Assembly (NCBI RefSeq): GCF_003814875.1
Contig: NZ_RKQF01000001.1
Location: 4,836,001-4,900,000 of the forward strand
Reading direction: 5' to 3'
Length of the DNA: 64,000 bases
From: Streptomyces sp. Ag109_O5-1
Lineage (GTDB): Bacteria > Actinomycetota > Actinomycetes > Streptomycetales > Streptomycetaceae
The notes below the pieces were generated by a model. That model was given only the letters and a program-made list of their open reading frames with translations. It had not been told where the DNA came from and searched no databases. The position numbers were made by a program, and so were the translations under genes. Numbering within the stretch: position 1 is the stretch's first letter; each line of letters begins with the position of its first letter. Of this stretch, positions 25,505-34,452 are shown one piece after another.

Positions 25505-26191
25505 ATGCCCGCACTCCTGAACCCCGTCCTCGATCTGCTGACCCTGCGCGGCACGGTCACCGAGGCCGAGCAGATCACCGCCCGGATGCGCCGGCTGCGC
25601 ATCGACGGCGACCAGCTCGCCGGCCTCGACGTCCGGCCGGGCCAGCAGGTGCGCGTCCTGGTCACCGGGCTGACGCTCCGTACGTACTCCGTCTGGCGCT
25701 ACGACCCGTCCGGCGTCGTCGAGTTGTGCGTCCTGGACCACACCGAGGGCGGACCGGGGGCCGGGTGGGGGCGCACCGTCGGGACGGGTGACCAGGTGCG
25801 GCTGCGCCGGCCCGAGGGCACCTTCACGTTGCGCCCCGAGGCCGCCCACCACGTCTTCGTCGGCGACGAGACGGCCTCGGTCGCCTTCGGCGCGATGCTC
25901 GCGGAGCTGCCCGAGGACGCCCGGATCTCCGGCTGCGTGGAGACGGGAACGGCCGCGGACCGCCTCCCCCTCGCCCACGCGGAGCGCCTCGACTGGGTGC
26001 TCCGCGGCGAGACGTCACTCCCGGAGGCGGTACGCCGGCTCGCCCCCGAACCCGGCGGGATCGCCTATGTCGCCGGGGAGGCGCGGGACGTGCAGGCGGT
26101 GCGGAAGGTGCTGGTCCAGGAGGCGGGGTGGGACCGGCGGGCGGTACTCACCAAGCCGTTCTGGACGCCGGGGAAGAAGGGCATGGAGTGA
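25505..26191 (+). CDS. Siderophore-interacting protein (FAD-binding ferric reductase family)
   Basis: 228 residues, ATG with GAGGAG nearby. The FAD-binding LRTYSVWRYDP corresponds to the RxYT/S motif of the ViuB/SIP family, and HVFVGDETASVAFGAML to the C-terminal NAD(P)H/SIP domain. Family members reduce ferric siderophores in the cytoplasm. Whether it works with the adjacent exporter is unknown; no siderophore cluster is visible. Confidence 0.87.
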   Translation: MPALLNPVLDLLTLRGTVTEAEQITARMRRLRIDGDQLAGLDVRPGQQVRVLVTGLTLRTYSVWRYDPSGVVELCVLDHTEGGPGAGWGRTVGTGDQVRLRRPEGTFTLRPEAAHHVFVGDETASVAFGAMLAELPEDARISGCVETGTAADRLPLAHAERLDWVLRGETSLPEAVRRLAPEPGGIAYVAGEARDVQAVRKVLVQEAGWDRRAVLTKPFWTPGKKGME

Positions 26192-26194
26192 GGC

Positions 26195-27241
26195 TCAGGA
26201 GCACTGGGCGTCCGTGGGGCAGAACGAGTCGACCGCGGTCGTGAGCGGCCCCCGGACCAGGCCTGCGGACAGGCTCTCCGGACCGCTGGAGCGGATCGCG
26301 TAGAGGGTCCCGTCGGCGGCCTGGAAACGGTGGTCGACGACCTGGCGGGCACCCTTGCCCTTGTCGTCGTAGCGGTACGACAGTTCGGCCCAGGTGTCGC
26401 CGGAGGTACGGTCTCCGGCCCGGTAGCCGGGCTGGTGGGAGTAGCCGTAACCCGGGTCGTTCTCGGCGAGGTCGAGGGACTCCGCCGGGGTGGCCTCGGA
26501 GAGCTCGAAGATCTGCAACTGGCGCCCGTCGGACGGGGAGTCGTAGTACACGACCGGCGCCTTCTCCCCCTGCTGCTGCCGCCGCGTCCAGCCCCGCGGG
26601 ACGTCGAGCGTGTAGCCGACGGGGTCGTGTGCGACGCGGTACCCGGAGGGGACGGAGGAGGCGGGGGTCGTCTCGGAGGCGGGAGACGCGGGCGACTGCG
26701 GCGACTCCGGCGACTCCGGCGACTCCGGCGAGGAGGACTTGACGCTGACGCTCGGCGCGGGGTCGGCAGCGGTGCCGGTGCCGTGGCCTCTCCCCAGGTA
26801 CCAGACACCCAGCCCGGTGGCCGCGGCGACCAGCACCAGCGCGAGCACGGCGGCGGCCGTACGGCCGGTACGGCGGCGCGGCGGAACGTACCCGCCGGGC
26901 GGCGGGGGCGTCGGCGGGAGGACCTGGCCCGGGGAGGTGGGAGCCGCGGACCAGGGCGGCGGGGTGTAGGCGCGTGGCTCGTCCGGCGACGCCGGTGGGG
27001 ACGAGAACCCGGCCGGGAGCGGAGGCAGTACGGAGGGCTGCGTCGGGGTCGGCGGCCAGGCGGGGCGCCCGCTCTCCTCACTGGGCTCGCGTTCGGTGCC
27101 GAGACGCTCGTATCCGCCGGGCCGGTTCTCCGGCCGCTCGGGGTTCTCCGGACGCTCCATCCGCTCCGGCCGCTCCGGCCTCTTCGAGAGGTCCGGGTGC
27201 CTTCGGTCCTGCGGCTCGTCTCCGTCGTTCCATCCGCTCAT
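26195..27241 (-). CDS. Single-pass membrane protein with proline-rich cytoplasmic N-terminus
   Basis: 348 residues. A charged R/P/E-rich start (RPERPERMERPENPERPEN) and proline-rich stretch precede one transmembrane helix at about 126-148. Then comes a linker with SPESPESPESPQSPASPAS repeats and an extracellular domain of about 150 residues ending in a Cys pair (CPTDAQC). The layout is common in Streptomyces serine/threonine kinase-associated or cell-wall sensory proteins, but no kinase is present. No function assigned. It converges on the SIP gene with only 3 bp between. Confidence 0.75.
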   Translation of the reverse strand: MSGWNDGDEPQDRRHPDLSKRPERPERMERPENPERPENRPGGYERLGTEREPSEESGRPAWPPTPTQPSVLPPLPAGFSSPPASPDEPRAYTPPPWSAAPTSPGQVLPPTPPPPGGYVPPRRRTGRTAAAVLALVLVAAATGLGVWYLGRGHGTGTAADPAPSVSVKSSSPESPESPESPQSPASPASETTPASSVPSGYRVAHDPVGYTLDVPRGWTRRQQQGEKAPVVYYDSPSDGRQLQIFELSEATPAESLDLAENDPGYGYSHQPGYRAGDRTSGDTWAELSYRYDDKGKGARQVVDHRFQAADGTLYAIRSSGPESLSAGLVRGPLTTAVDSFCPTDAQCS

Positions 27242-27301
27242 CGCGAACCCCCCGATTCACTTCACCGCGTAGCCCTTTCGACGGTAGCGGCGAAAACGGG
27301 A

Positions 27302-27339
27302 ACGGGCCCCGTTCCGGAAGAAACCGGATCGGGGCCCGT
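27302..27339 (-). terminator. Terminator of mdh
   Basis: A 16-bp stem (ACGGGCCCCGTTCCGG against CCGGATCGGGGCCCGT, one mismatch) with a 6-base loop starts 15 bp after the mdh stop. Confidence 0.85.
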
Positions 27340-27353
27340 GGGGTGCGGGAGGC

Positions 27354-28343
27354 TCAGATGAGGCCGAGGGCGCGGACCGCGTCGCGCTCCTCCGCCAGCT
27401 CCTGCACCGACGCGTCGATGCGGGCGCGGGAGAAGTCGCTGATCTCCAGGCCCTGGACGATCTCGTACTGCCCGTCCTTGGTGGTGACCGGGAAGGAGGA
27501 GATCAGGCCCTCCGGGACGCCGTAGGAGCCGTCCGACGGGATGCCCATGGAGGTCCAGTCACCGTCCGCCGTACCGTTGACCCAGGTGTGGACGTGGTCG
27601 ATGGCGGCGTTCGCGGCGGAGGCGGCCGACGAGGCACCGCGGGCCTCGATGATGGCCGCGCCGCGCTTGGCGACGGTCGGGATGAACTCCTCGGCCAGCC
27701 ACTTCTCGTCGCTCACGACCTCGGCGGCGTTCTTGCCGGCGACGGTGGCGTGGAAGATGTCGGGGTACTGCGTGGCGGAGTGGTTGCCCCAGATGGTCAG
27801 GCGCTTGATGTCGGCGACCGTGGAGCCCGTCTTCTTCGCGAGCTGGGTCAGCGCGCGGTTGTGGTCGAGGCGGGTCATCGCGGTGAAGCGCTCGGCCGGC
27901 ACGTCCGGCGCGGCGGCCTGGGCGATCAGCGCGTTGGTGTTGGCCGGGTTGCCGACGACCAGGACCTTGATGTCGTCCGCGGCGTGGTCGTTGATGGCCT
28001 TGCCCTGGGGCTTGAAGATGCCGCCGTTGGCCTCCAGGAGGTCACCGCGCTCCATGCCCTTGGTGCGGGGGCGGGCGCCGACGAGGAGGGCGACGTTGGC
28101 GCCGTCGAACGCGACGTTCGGGTCGTCGCTGATGTCGATGCCCGCCAGGAGCGGGAAGGCGCAGTCGTCGAGCTCCATGGCGGTGCCCTCGGCGGCCTTG
28201 AGCGCCGGGGTGATCTCCAGGAGGCGGAGCCGGACCGGCACGTCCGCGCCGAGCAGCTGGCCGGAGGCGATGCGGAAGAGCAGGGCGTAACCGATCTGGC
28301 CGGCCGCGCCGGTGACGGTGACGTTCACGGGAGTGCGGGTCAT
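27354..28343 (-). CDS. mdh: Malate dehydrogenase
   Basis: 329 residues from ATG 28343 with GGAGAACGCC upstream. N-terminal GAAGQIGYALLFRIASG is the NAD-binding loop; the VGARPRTKGMERGDLL mobile loop carries the substrate arginines; NPANTNALIA and WGNHSATQYPD hold the catalytic Asp/His pair region. Catalyses NAD-dependent malate/oxaloacetate conversion in the TCA cycle. Monocistronic, with its own terminator and a strong palindrome upstream of the start. Confidence 0.98.
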   Translation of the reverse strand: MTRTPVNVTVTGAAGQIGYALLFRIASGQLLGADVPVRLRLLEITPALKAAEGTAMELDDCAFPLLAGIDISDDPNVAFDGANVALLVGARPRTKGMERGDLLEANGGIFKPQGKAINDHAADDIKVLVVGNPANTNALIAQAAAPDVPAERFTAMTRLDHNRALTQLAKKTGSTVADIKRLTIWGNHSATQYPDIFHATVAGKNAAEVVSDEKWLAEEFIPTVAKRGAAIIEARGASSAASAANAAIDHVHTWVNGTADGDWTSMGIPSDGSYGVPEGLISSFPVTTKDGQYEIVQGLEISDFSRARIDASVQELAEERDAVRALGLI

Positions 28344-28408
28344 GGCGTTCTCCGTATGACAGCTGGCGGTGGGCGTCCTTGCCCTGGCGAGCGGACGTAC
28401 AAATGATC

Positions 28409-28430
28409 GATCTCTTGGCATCAAGAGATC
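28409..28430. promoter_or_regulatory. Palindromic operator upstream of mdh (TamR-like)
   Basis: GATCTCTTG-GCAT-CAAGAGATC, a perfect 9-bp inverted repeat, centred about 76 bp upstream of the mdh start. It resembles the TCTTGA-type palindromes bound by the MarR regulator TamR, which I recall controls aconitase, mdh and other central-carbon genes in S. coelicolor in response to citrate/trans-aconitate. The assignment rests on memory of that regulon. Confidence 0.6.
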
Positions 28431-28501
28431 CACCGGTCAGGCTATCGCGCATTCAGGAGGCCGTAGAGCGAGGGGTGGGTGTGGCTCACCCCACAAACAA
28501 G

Positions 28502-28544
28502 CGGCAGCCGCCCGTCCGGGAGAGGTGAGACGAGGCGGCTGCCA
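28502..28544 (-). terminator. Hairpin in the mdh upstream gap, likely terminator of the DUF2690 gene
   Basis: GGCAGCCGCC (28503-28512) pairs perfectly with GGCGGCTGCC (28534-28543). It is about 124 bp downstream of the DUF2690 stop and otherwise the only strong stem in the 323-bp gap 28344-28666, which contains no gene. Confidence 0.5.
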
Positions 28545-28666
28545 CTCGGGGGTGCCGGTAACCGGACTCCCGTGGGGGTACGTTTCGCGTTCCCGGGAAA
28601 CGGCCGGGCATTCCTCGGTACCGCGACTTTCCCCGTCGGGGTCACCTCCCCGTCGGAGTCACCCCG

Positions 28667-29779
28667 TCAGGTCGTGCACCCCGTCCGCCCCGACGCCAGC
28701 GTGGCGCAGGCCTTCGCCCCGGTCGCGTCCTTCACCGCGACCATCGGCGTGTACGCGATGGTGTCGCCGGTGGCCGTGATGTCGCCGCGTTCCGTGGTGG
28801 TGCCGGCCGTGATCCGCACCGAGTCGCCCCGGGCGGCGCCCGTGATCCGGCCCCAGGCGGCGCCGCAGGTCCTGCTGTAGCGGACCTCCAGGGTGGTCGC
28901 GCCGACCGTGGCGGTCTTGGCGGTGGTCACGAGGTCGCCGCTGCACCCCATGGCCTCCGCGTCCTTGCCGGTACAGCCGGCGCCCGCGCACTTCACCCCG
29001 GCCGGCAGGTCGGTGCCGGTGCCGACGGAGGGCGAGGCGGAGGCGGCGCCCTGGTTCTTCTTCCCGCCGTCGTCGTTGCCGGTGAGGAAGAGGACCGCGG
29101 CGATGACGACGACCATGCCGACGATCCCCGCGAGGAACATCGTCAGCCGCCGCTTGCCGCCCCCGGGGGCGGCCGGACCGCCCCGGGGTGCGGCGGGCCC
29201 CCGGGATCCGCTGCCCTCCCGGCGGTTCGCGTCGGGCGCCGTCGGCTGGGGCGGGATGGTGGGCGAGACACCCGCCGGCCCGGCGATCCCGGGCATCGCG
29301 ACGGCACCGGCCGCGCGGCGCGCAGCCTTGCCCCCGGACCCGGACCCGGCCTCGGCACCGCCACCGCCCCCGCCTCCGGTGCCGGCACCGGCCGCGGCTC
29401 CGGTGCCGGCGGCGGTCGTGGACGCGGACGGGGGTGCCCCGAACTCCCCGAGCGCGGCCCGCGCCTGGGAGATCCGGATCGCCTCCATGGTCATGTCGTG
29501 GCGCTGCTCCGAACGGCTCCAGGCCCGTTCCGCCAGCTCCCACATGGTCGTGAGATGGACGGGATTGCTGCCGGTGACCTCGGCGAGCGCGACCACCGCG
29601 CCCTTGGGCGCCAGCAGCCGTCCGCCGAGGTACCGCTCCCAGGACGTCCTGCTGTAGCCGGTGCGGTCGGACAGTGCCGCGACGCTCAGCCCGCTGCGGT
29701 CCACGAGCCTCCGCAGTTGGGTGGCGAACTCCCTCACCTGCGGATCGAGTTCATCCGGCAGGGCTTTCCAACGAGGCAT
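28667..29779 (-). CDS. Membrane-tethered XRE-type protein with DUF2690 domain
   Basis: 370 residues from ATG 29779 (GGGGGAG upstream). Helix-turn-helix at about 15-80 (LRRLVDRSGLSVAALSDRTG, SRTSWERYLGG). A long Gly/Ala/Pro-rich linker, one transmembrane helix (LTMFLAGIVGMVVVIAAVLF, about 212-232), and a Cys-containing extracytoplasmic DUF2690 domain follow. The cytoplasmic DNA-binding head and outer domain suggest a one-piece signalling protein, but no ligand is known. It is a paralogue of the gene at 30133. Confidence 0.85.
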   Translation of the reverse strand: MPRWKALPDELDPQVREFATQLRRLVDRSGLSVAALSDRTGYSRTSWERYLGGRLLAPKGAVVALAEVTGSNPVHLTTMWELAERAWSRSEQRHDMTMEAIRISQARAALGEFGAPPSASTTAAGTGAAAGAGTGGGGGGGAEAGSGSGGKAARRAAGAVAMPGIAGPAGVSPTIPPQPTAPDANRREGSGSRGPAAPRGGPAAPGGGKRRLTMFLAGIVGMVVVIAAVLFLTGNDDGGKKNQGAASASPSVGTGTDLPAGVKCAGAGCTGKDAEAMGCSGDLVTTAKTATVGATTLEVRYSRTCGAAWGRITGAARGDSVRITAGTTTERGDITATGDTIAYTPMVAVKDATGAKACATLASGRTGCTT

Positions 29780-30080
29780 TGCTCCCCCTCTTCCCCCGGT
29801 CCTCTTTCCCCCGGTTCGGTGCCGTGTCTTCCCCGCGTTCCCCTTGCGCGTGGTGCCCCCGCGCCGGTCCCCGTTCTGGCTACCCACCGAACCGCGGCGA
29901 CCCCGGAAACCGGTCCCCGAACAGGGGGCGCACAGGAGCATCGGCCCGCCGAGGTGCACCGTCGCACGCCGACCGCCATGCGGTCCAACAGGCCTCCAGC
30001 TCGCCCCGATTGGACACGTTAGCCCGCTTGTGAGGCGGCTTCGTAACATATCCGCGAACTTGTCAACACATCGACACACC

Positions 30081-30110
30081 GGTCACCGGCTTGTGACCTC
30101 GCAGGTCACA
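30081..30110. promoter_or_regulatory. Alternating GGTCAC/GTGACC boxes between two XRE genes
   Basis: GGTCAC (30081), GTGACC (30093) and GGTCAC (30104) form two overlapping inverted repeats, including the perfect TGTGACC-N5-GGTCACA (30092-30110). They lie 23 bp after the stop of the 30133 gene and about 310 bp before the next start. The remainder of the 353-bp gap 29780-30132 shows no gene. The boxes could be a terminator stem or a regulator site. Confidence 0.4.
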
Positions 30111-30132
30111 GGGGACTCATCGCACCCGGGTC

Positions 30133-30594
30133 TCACCCGAGAACCACGGCACCGACGACCGTCACGAGGAGCAGCACGAGCAGCAGCAGAACGGCGTACA
30201 GCAGCAGCCGGCCGTGCGGGCGGGGCGCCGGTTCCGGCTCCGGGCGGTCCCACCACGGCAGGGTCGGGTCGTCCTCGTACTCCCCCGCGTCCGGCGGCCG
30301 TTCCGGCTCGGCCGCCGGACGCGGCCAGGCCTGGACGGCCAGTTCCCAGCGCACGGCGTGCCGTTCGGCGTCCGCGCCGGCGAGGCCCGCGACCCGGCAC
30401 AGCGCGACGACGGCCTGTCTCGGCGGCGGCTGCACGGCGTTGAGGTAGCGCTGCCAGGAGGACTTGCTGTACGCGGTGCGGGCGCCCAGCGCGACCAGGC
30501 TGAGGCCGGTGTCGTCCTTGAGGAGCCGCAGCTGCTCCACGAAGTGCCGTACCTCCGGCGGGAGCCCCTCCGGCAGCGGCTGCCAGCCGCTCAT
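30133..30594 (-). CDS. Small XRE-type protein with C-terminal membrane anchor
   Basis: 153 residues. The helix-turn-helix region (LRLLKDDTGLSLVALGARTA, SKSSWQRYLNAV) aligns along its length with the protein encoded at 28667. A Pro/Glu-rich linker and a terminal transmembrane helix (LLLYAVLLLLVLLLVTVVGA) end the protein, so there is almost no extracytoplasmic part. Its promoter region holds two tandem CGTTGCCAGTT units (30617-30638). Confidence 0.8.
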   Translation of the reverse strand: MSGWQPLPEGLPPEVRHFVEQLRLLKDDTGLSLVALGARTAYSKSSWQRYLNAVQPPPRQAVVALCRVAGLAGADAERHAVRWELAVQAWPRPAAEPERPPDAGEYEDDPTLPWWDRPEPEPAPRPHGRLLLYAVLLLLVLLLVTVVGAVVLG

Positions 30595-30848
30595 GACGCA
30601 CCTCCACGGCTTCGCTCGTTGCCAGTTCGTTGCCAGTTCAGTCCGGGTGACGACAGCGGGCGGTCCGGCGGTTCCCGCAGGCAGTGGCGGTGCGGGCGGT
30701 CCGTACCGGAACCGTCACCTCTGTGCCACAGGCGTCGGACAGCCGTTGAACGGGCCCCGCGCGGTGGGAAGGCTGAATCCTGACGGCGGTCCGTCCTGCT
30801 CGGGGGAGGGGACGGGCCGCCGGTCCGTCCCCGGGGCCGCTGTCCGGA

Positions 30849-31526
30849 TCAGCCTGCCGGGCCGCCCGGCGTCACCAGCCCCGTCTCGTACGCCACCACC
30901 ACCGCCTGCGCCCGGCTGCCCAGGTCCAGCTTGGTCATCGTGCGGTTGAGGTGGGTCTTCACGGTCGCCTCGCTGATGTAGAGGCGGTCGGCGATCTCCA
31001 GGTTGGACAGCCCGCGCGCGGTGAGCCGGAGGACCTCGACCTCGCGTGAGGTCAGCACCTCCAGGTCGGGCGGTGGCCCGGCCTGGGGGCCGCCGCCGCG
31101 CTGCCGGGCGAAGGCCTCCACCAGGCGCCGGGTGACGCTGGGCGCGAACAGGGCGTCACCGCCGTCCACCGCGGTGACGGCGGCCAGCAGCCGTTCCGGG
31201 CCGGAGTCCTTGAGGAGGAAGCCGGAGGCGCCGGCGCGCAGCGCGCCGTACACGTACTCGTCGAGGTCGAAGGTGGTCAGGACGAGGACGCGCGGCGGCG
31301 GTCCGTCCGCCTGGGCGATGATGCGCTCGGTGGCCTCGATACCGTTGAGCCCGGGCATCCGGATGTCCATGAGGACGACGTCGGGCCGGGTCTCGGCGGC
31401 CAGCCGCACCGCCTCCGCACCGTCCCCGGCCTCCCCCGCCACCTCGAACCCGGGTGCGGCCTCCAGCAGCCCCACCAGGCCCGCGCGGATGAGGAACTGG
31501 TCGTCGACCACGAGCACTCTGGTCAT
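30849..31526 (-). CDS. NarL/LuxR-family response regulator
   Basis: 225 residues. Receiver domain with acidic pair VVDDQ and phospho-acceptor D54 in VLMDIRMPG, Thr in LVLTTFD and Lys in LLKDSGP. C-terminal LuxR helix-turn-helix LTSREVEVLRLTARGLSNLEIA. Start overlaps the sensor kinase stop by 4 bp, so the two form a two-component system. Target unknown; the adjacent XRE genes are candidates. Confidence 0.95.
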   Translation of the reverse strand: MTRVLVVDDQFLIRAGLVGLLEAAPGFEVAGEAGDGAEAVRLAAETRPDVVLMDIRMPGLNGIEATERIIAQADGPPPRVLVLTTFDLDEYVYGALRAGASGFLLKDSGPERLLAAVTAVDGGDALFAPSVTRRLVEAFARQRGGGPQAGPPPDLEVLTSREVEVLRLTARGLSNLEIADRLYISEATVKTHLNRTMTKLDLGSRAQAVVVAYETGLVTPGGPAG

Positions 31527-32686
31527 CCGGTACGGTCGTCCCCCCGCCGTGCGAGTGTGGCCGAGGTCGGCAGGGTCAGTTCGACCGCGAAGCCGCCCTC
31601 GGGGCGTGGGCCGACGCTGATCGTCCCGCCGTAGAGCTTGGCCCGCTCCCGCATGCCAATCAAGCCATGTCCGGCGCCTGTTCGCACTCTGTCCGGATTC
31701 ACCCCCTCCCCGTCGTCGAGGACGGACACGGTCAGCTCATGCGGCCCGTACCGCAGCAGCACGCGCGCGTGGGCGCGGCCGGCGTGCTTGAGGACGTTGG
31801 TGAGGGCCTCCTGGACGACACGGTAGGCGCACAGTTCGACACCGGGCGGCAGCGGCCGGGGCTCGCCGTCAACCGTGAACTCGACGGGCAGTCCGCCGCT
31901 GCGCACCCGCTCGACGAGTTCGGCCAGCCGCTCCAGGGTGGGCATGGGAGCCCGCTCGGCGGCCCGCGGATCCTCCTCCCGCAGCACCTGGAGCATGCGC
32001 CGCAGTTCCTCCAGCGCCTCCCCGCTGGTGTCGGCGATCGTCCCGAGCGCGCCCCGCGCCTTGCCGGGATTCGTCTCGAAGACGAACCGGGCGAGCCCCG
32101 CCTGCACGGAGATCACCGACATGTGATGGGCGACGACGTCGTGCAACTCCCGTGCTATCCGACCGCGTTCCTCGGCGACGGCCCGCCGGGCCCGCTCGGC
32201 CTGCTCGGCCCGCAGATGCCGGGTGAGGATGGCGGACCGCTGCGCGAGATGACCGAACCAGAGCAGCACCGAGCAGTACAGCAGCGCCTGCGTGACGACG
32301 GACAGCATCGAGGAGTCGACCGTGACGATCCCGGCGTACACCCACATGCCGGTCAGACAGAGCGCACAGCCGACGGCGATCCGGAACGGCCGCACCGACG
32401 CGACCGTGTACAGCGCCACCATGGAACCGAAGGTGCACACCACGGGCCAGTAACCGAGGCTGACATAGGCGAACGAGGCGCACAGCACGACGGCGAACAC
32501 CTGCAGCGGCCACCGCCCCCGCAGCGCGATGGGCAGATGCGCCAGCCCGACCAGCGCATACGCCCGCGCGTCGAGCACCGGCCAGCCCTGCGTGGGCGAC
32601 TCCCGCCCCAGCGACACGGCCATCACGACCGTCATGCACGCGAACAGCGTGTCGACGGCGAGCGGTGGCGGGTTGCGGAGGCGCAT
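31523..32686 (-). CDS. HisKA_3-type sensor histidine kinase
   Basis: 387 residues from ATG 32686; the frame runs up to TTG 32761 but neither start has a strong RBS. Four to six transmembrane helices occupy the first 150 residues, then the dimerisation/phospho-acceptor box IARELHDVVAHHMSVI with the His, and an HATPase domain with ALTNVLKHAG and DDGEGVNPDR motifs. Partner of the overlapping response regulator. The sensor has no large extracellular loop, so the signal may be membrane-associated. Confidence 0.92.
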   Translation of the reverse strand: MRLRNPPPLAVDTLFACMTVVMAVSLGRESPTQGWPVLDARAYALVGLAHLPIALRGRWPLQVFAVVLCASFAYVSLGYWPVVCTFGSMVALYTVASVRPFRIAVGCALCLTGMWVYAGIVTVDSSMLSVVTQALLYCSVLLWFGHLAQRSAILTRHLRAEQAERARRAVAEERGRIARELHDVVAHHMSVISVQAGLARFVFETNPGKARGALGTIADTSGEALEELRRMLQVLREEDPRAAERAPMPTLERLAELVERVRSGGLPVEFTVDGEPRPLPPGVELCAYRVVQEALTNVLKHAGRAHARVLLRYGPHELTVSVLDDGEGVNPDRVRTGAGHGLIGMRERAKLYGGTISVGPRPEGGFAVELTLPTSATLARRGDDRTG

Positions 32687-32817
32687 CGCCGCAGCGTAAC
32701 GCCGGGGTCGCGGGCGGGGAGTCAATCGCCGGGCGTACCGCGGAAGTTGTAGGGGGTTCAACCGGGAGGGGGATTCGCCTGTGACACCGGCCCTCTACCT
32801 TCGTTCAGGGGGAAGCA

Positions 32818-32847
32818 GGCCCGCACCCACCGGGGGAGGTGCGGGCC
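32818..32847 (-). terminator. Terminator after the folD-DUF3017 operon
   Basis: Perfect 10-bp stem GGCCCGCACC / GGTGCGGGCC with a 10-base loop, about 125 bp downstream of the DUF3017 stop and just upstream of the kinase gene. Confidence 0.75.
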
Positions 32848-32873
32848 ACCTTTCGAACGCCGGGGGCTTCAGC

Positions 32874-32952
32874 GCCCCGCCAGGGGCTCGGGGCCGTAAC
32901 TGATATGCGGCTACCGCCGCGCGGGCGCGACCAGCCCCCACCGGACCCGCAG
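32874..32952. repeat. Dispersed repeat copy (GATATGCGGCTACCGCCGCG form)
   Basis: Aligns over about 75 bp with 55081-55157, including the shared block GCGGCTACCGCCGCG and GCGCGACCAGCCCCCACCGG. Outer ends also match the shorter copies at 17375-17548 and 41344-41473. Intergenic here. Confidence 0.85.
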
Positions 32953-32971
32953 CCGACACTGAACCCGATCC

Positions 32972-33379
32972 CTAGCTCCGCATGGTGAAGTGCAGGGTGT
33001 CCTTCAGATAGGGGATCACCAGCCATGGCTTCGGCTGCGCCATCAGCGCCAGCAGCACTATCGCCAGCCCCAGCACCCCGTACGTCACGATGTCCGTGAA
33101 CCGTGACCGGACCGCCAGCATCCCCACGCTCGGCAGTACCCAGCGCATCACCGCACCGGCGAGCAGCGCCGCCCCGATCAGCAGCGCACCGATCCGGAAC
33201 TGGTCCAGCGAGGTCACCAGCAGCCCCACCGCGGCGGTCGCGAGCACGACCAGCAGCGGCCACTGCCGGGCCGGCGCCGGCAGGTCCCCCGACGCGGCCC
33301 GGCCGCCCCCTTCGGGGCGAGCCGTGTCCCGGGTGAACAGCGGGAAGCGCCGGGTCGCCCGACGGCCGTCAGCCGACAC
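32972..33379 (-). CDS. DUF3017 membrane protein
   Basis: 135 residues with three hydrophobic helices (about 40-56, 65-83 and 95-113), matching the actinobacterial DUF3017 family. GTG start lies inside the last codons of folD (11-bp overlap), so the two are translationally coupled; this folD-DUF3017 order is conserved in Streptomyces as far as I recall. Function unknown. Confidence 0.85.
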   Translation of the reverse strand: MSADGRRATRRFPLFTRDTARPEGGGRAASGDLPAPARQWPLLVVLATAAVGLLVTSLDQFRIGALLIGAALLAGAVMRWVLPSVGMLAVRSRFTDIVTYGVLGLAIVLLALMAQPKPWLVIPYLKDTLHFTMRS

Positions 33380-34223
33380 TGCGCTCCGCCGCCTCGACCA
33401 CGTTGACCAGCAGCTGCGCCCGGGTCATCGGCCCGACACCGCCGGGGTTGGGGGAGATCCACCCGGCAACCTCGGCGACGCCGGGGTGGACATCGCCGAC
33501 GATCTTGCCGTCGGCGTTGCGGGAGACACCGACGTCGAGGACGGCCGCGCCCGGCTTGACGTCCTCGGGGCGGATCAGGTGCGGGGAGCCGGCCGCGGCG
33601 ACGATGATGTCCGCGCGCTTGAGATGCGAGGAGAGGTCGCGCGTGCCGGTGTGGCACTGCGTGACCGTCGCGTTCTCGCTGCGCCGGGTGAGCAGCAGCG
33701 GCATCGGGCGGCCGATGGTCACGCCACGGCCGACGACCACGACCTCGGCGCCCTTGATCTCGACGCCGTGGCGGCGCAGCAGGGTGAGTACGCCGTTGGG
33801 GGTACAGGGCAGCGGCGCGGGCTCGCCGAGGACCAGCCGGCCGAGGTTCATCGGGTGCAGGCCGTCCGCGTCCTTGTGCGGGTCCATCAGCTCCAGGATG
33901 CGGTTCTCGTCGATGCCCTTGGGCAGCGGGAGCTGGACGATGTAGCCGGTGCAGGAGGGGTCGTCGTTGAGCTCGCGGACGACCGCCTCGATCTCCTCCT
34001 GGGTCGCGGTGGCCGGGAGTTCGCGCTGGATGGAGGCGATGCCGACCTGCGCGCAGTCGCGGTGCTTGCCGGCGACGTACTTCTGGCTGCCGGGGTCGTC
34101 CCCGACGAGGATCGTGCCGAGTCCGGGCGTGACGCCCTTCTCCTTCAGCGCCGCCACCCGGGCGGTCAGATCGGACTTGATCGCGGCTGCGGTGGCCTTG
34201 CCATCGAGAATCTGGGCGGTCAT
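33369..34223 (-). CDS. folD: Bifunctional methylene-THF dehydrogenase/cyclohydrolase
   Basis: 284 residues from ATG 34223 with GGAGGATGGAG upstream. Catalytic SQKYVAGKHRDC (Tyr/Lys), the QLPLPKGID loop, the KDADGLHPMNLG motif and the NADP-binding VVVGRGVTIGRP are all present. Interconverts 5,10-methylene- and 10-formyl-THF, supplying formyl groups for purN and purH encoded nearby. Divergent from the RDD gene. Confidence 0.97.
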   Translation of the reverse strand: MTAQILDGKATAAAIKSDLTARVAALKEKGVTPGLGTILVGDDPGSQKYVAGKHRDCAQVGIASIQRELPATATQEEIEAVVRELNDDPSCTGYIVQLPLPKGIDENRILELMDPHKDADGLHPMNLGRLVLGEPAPLPCTPNGVLTLLRRHGVEIKGAEVVVVGRGVTIGRPMPLLLTRRSENATVTQCHTGTRDLSSHLKRADIIVAAAGSPHLIRPEDVKPGAAVLDVGVSRNADGKIVGDVHPGVAEVAGWISPNPGGVGPMTRAQLLVNVVEAAERSVG

Positions 34224-34452
34224 GGCTCCATCCTCCCGGATGCCGGCCCCCTGGTTCCACTCGGGTGCGCGGTCATGATCAATGATGTTGCACTTGCACA
34301 ACACATCGCTAATCGGACTGGACAACCACTCGCCCGTACTTGACGATGAACGGCGCAGTATCGCGGTCCGGTGGGGGGCAAACCGCTCAGATCATGACGT
34401 ACCTCCGTGCTTGTCCGCGTCGTCCCCGCAGGTCCAACGGAGGAAAACCGCC

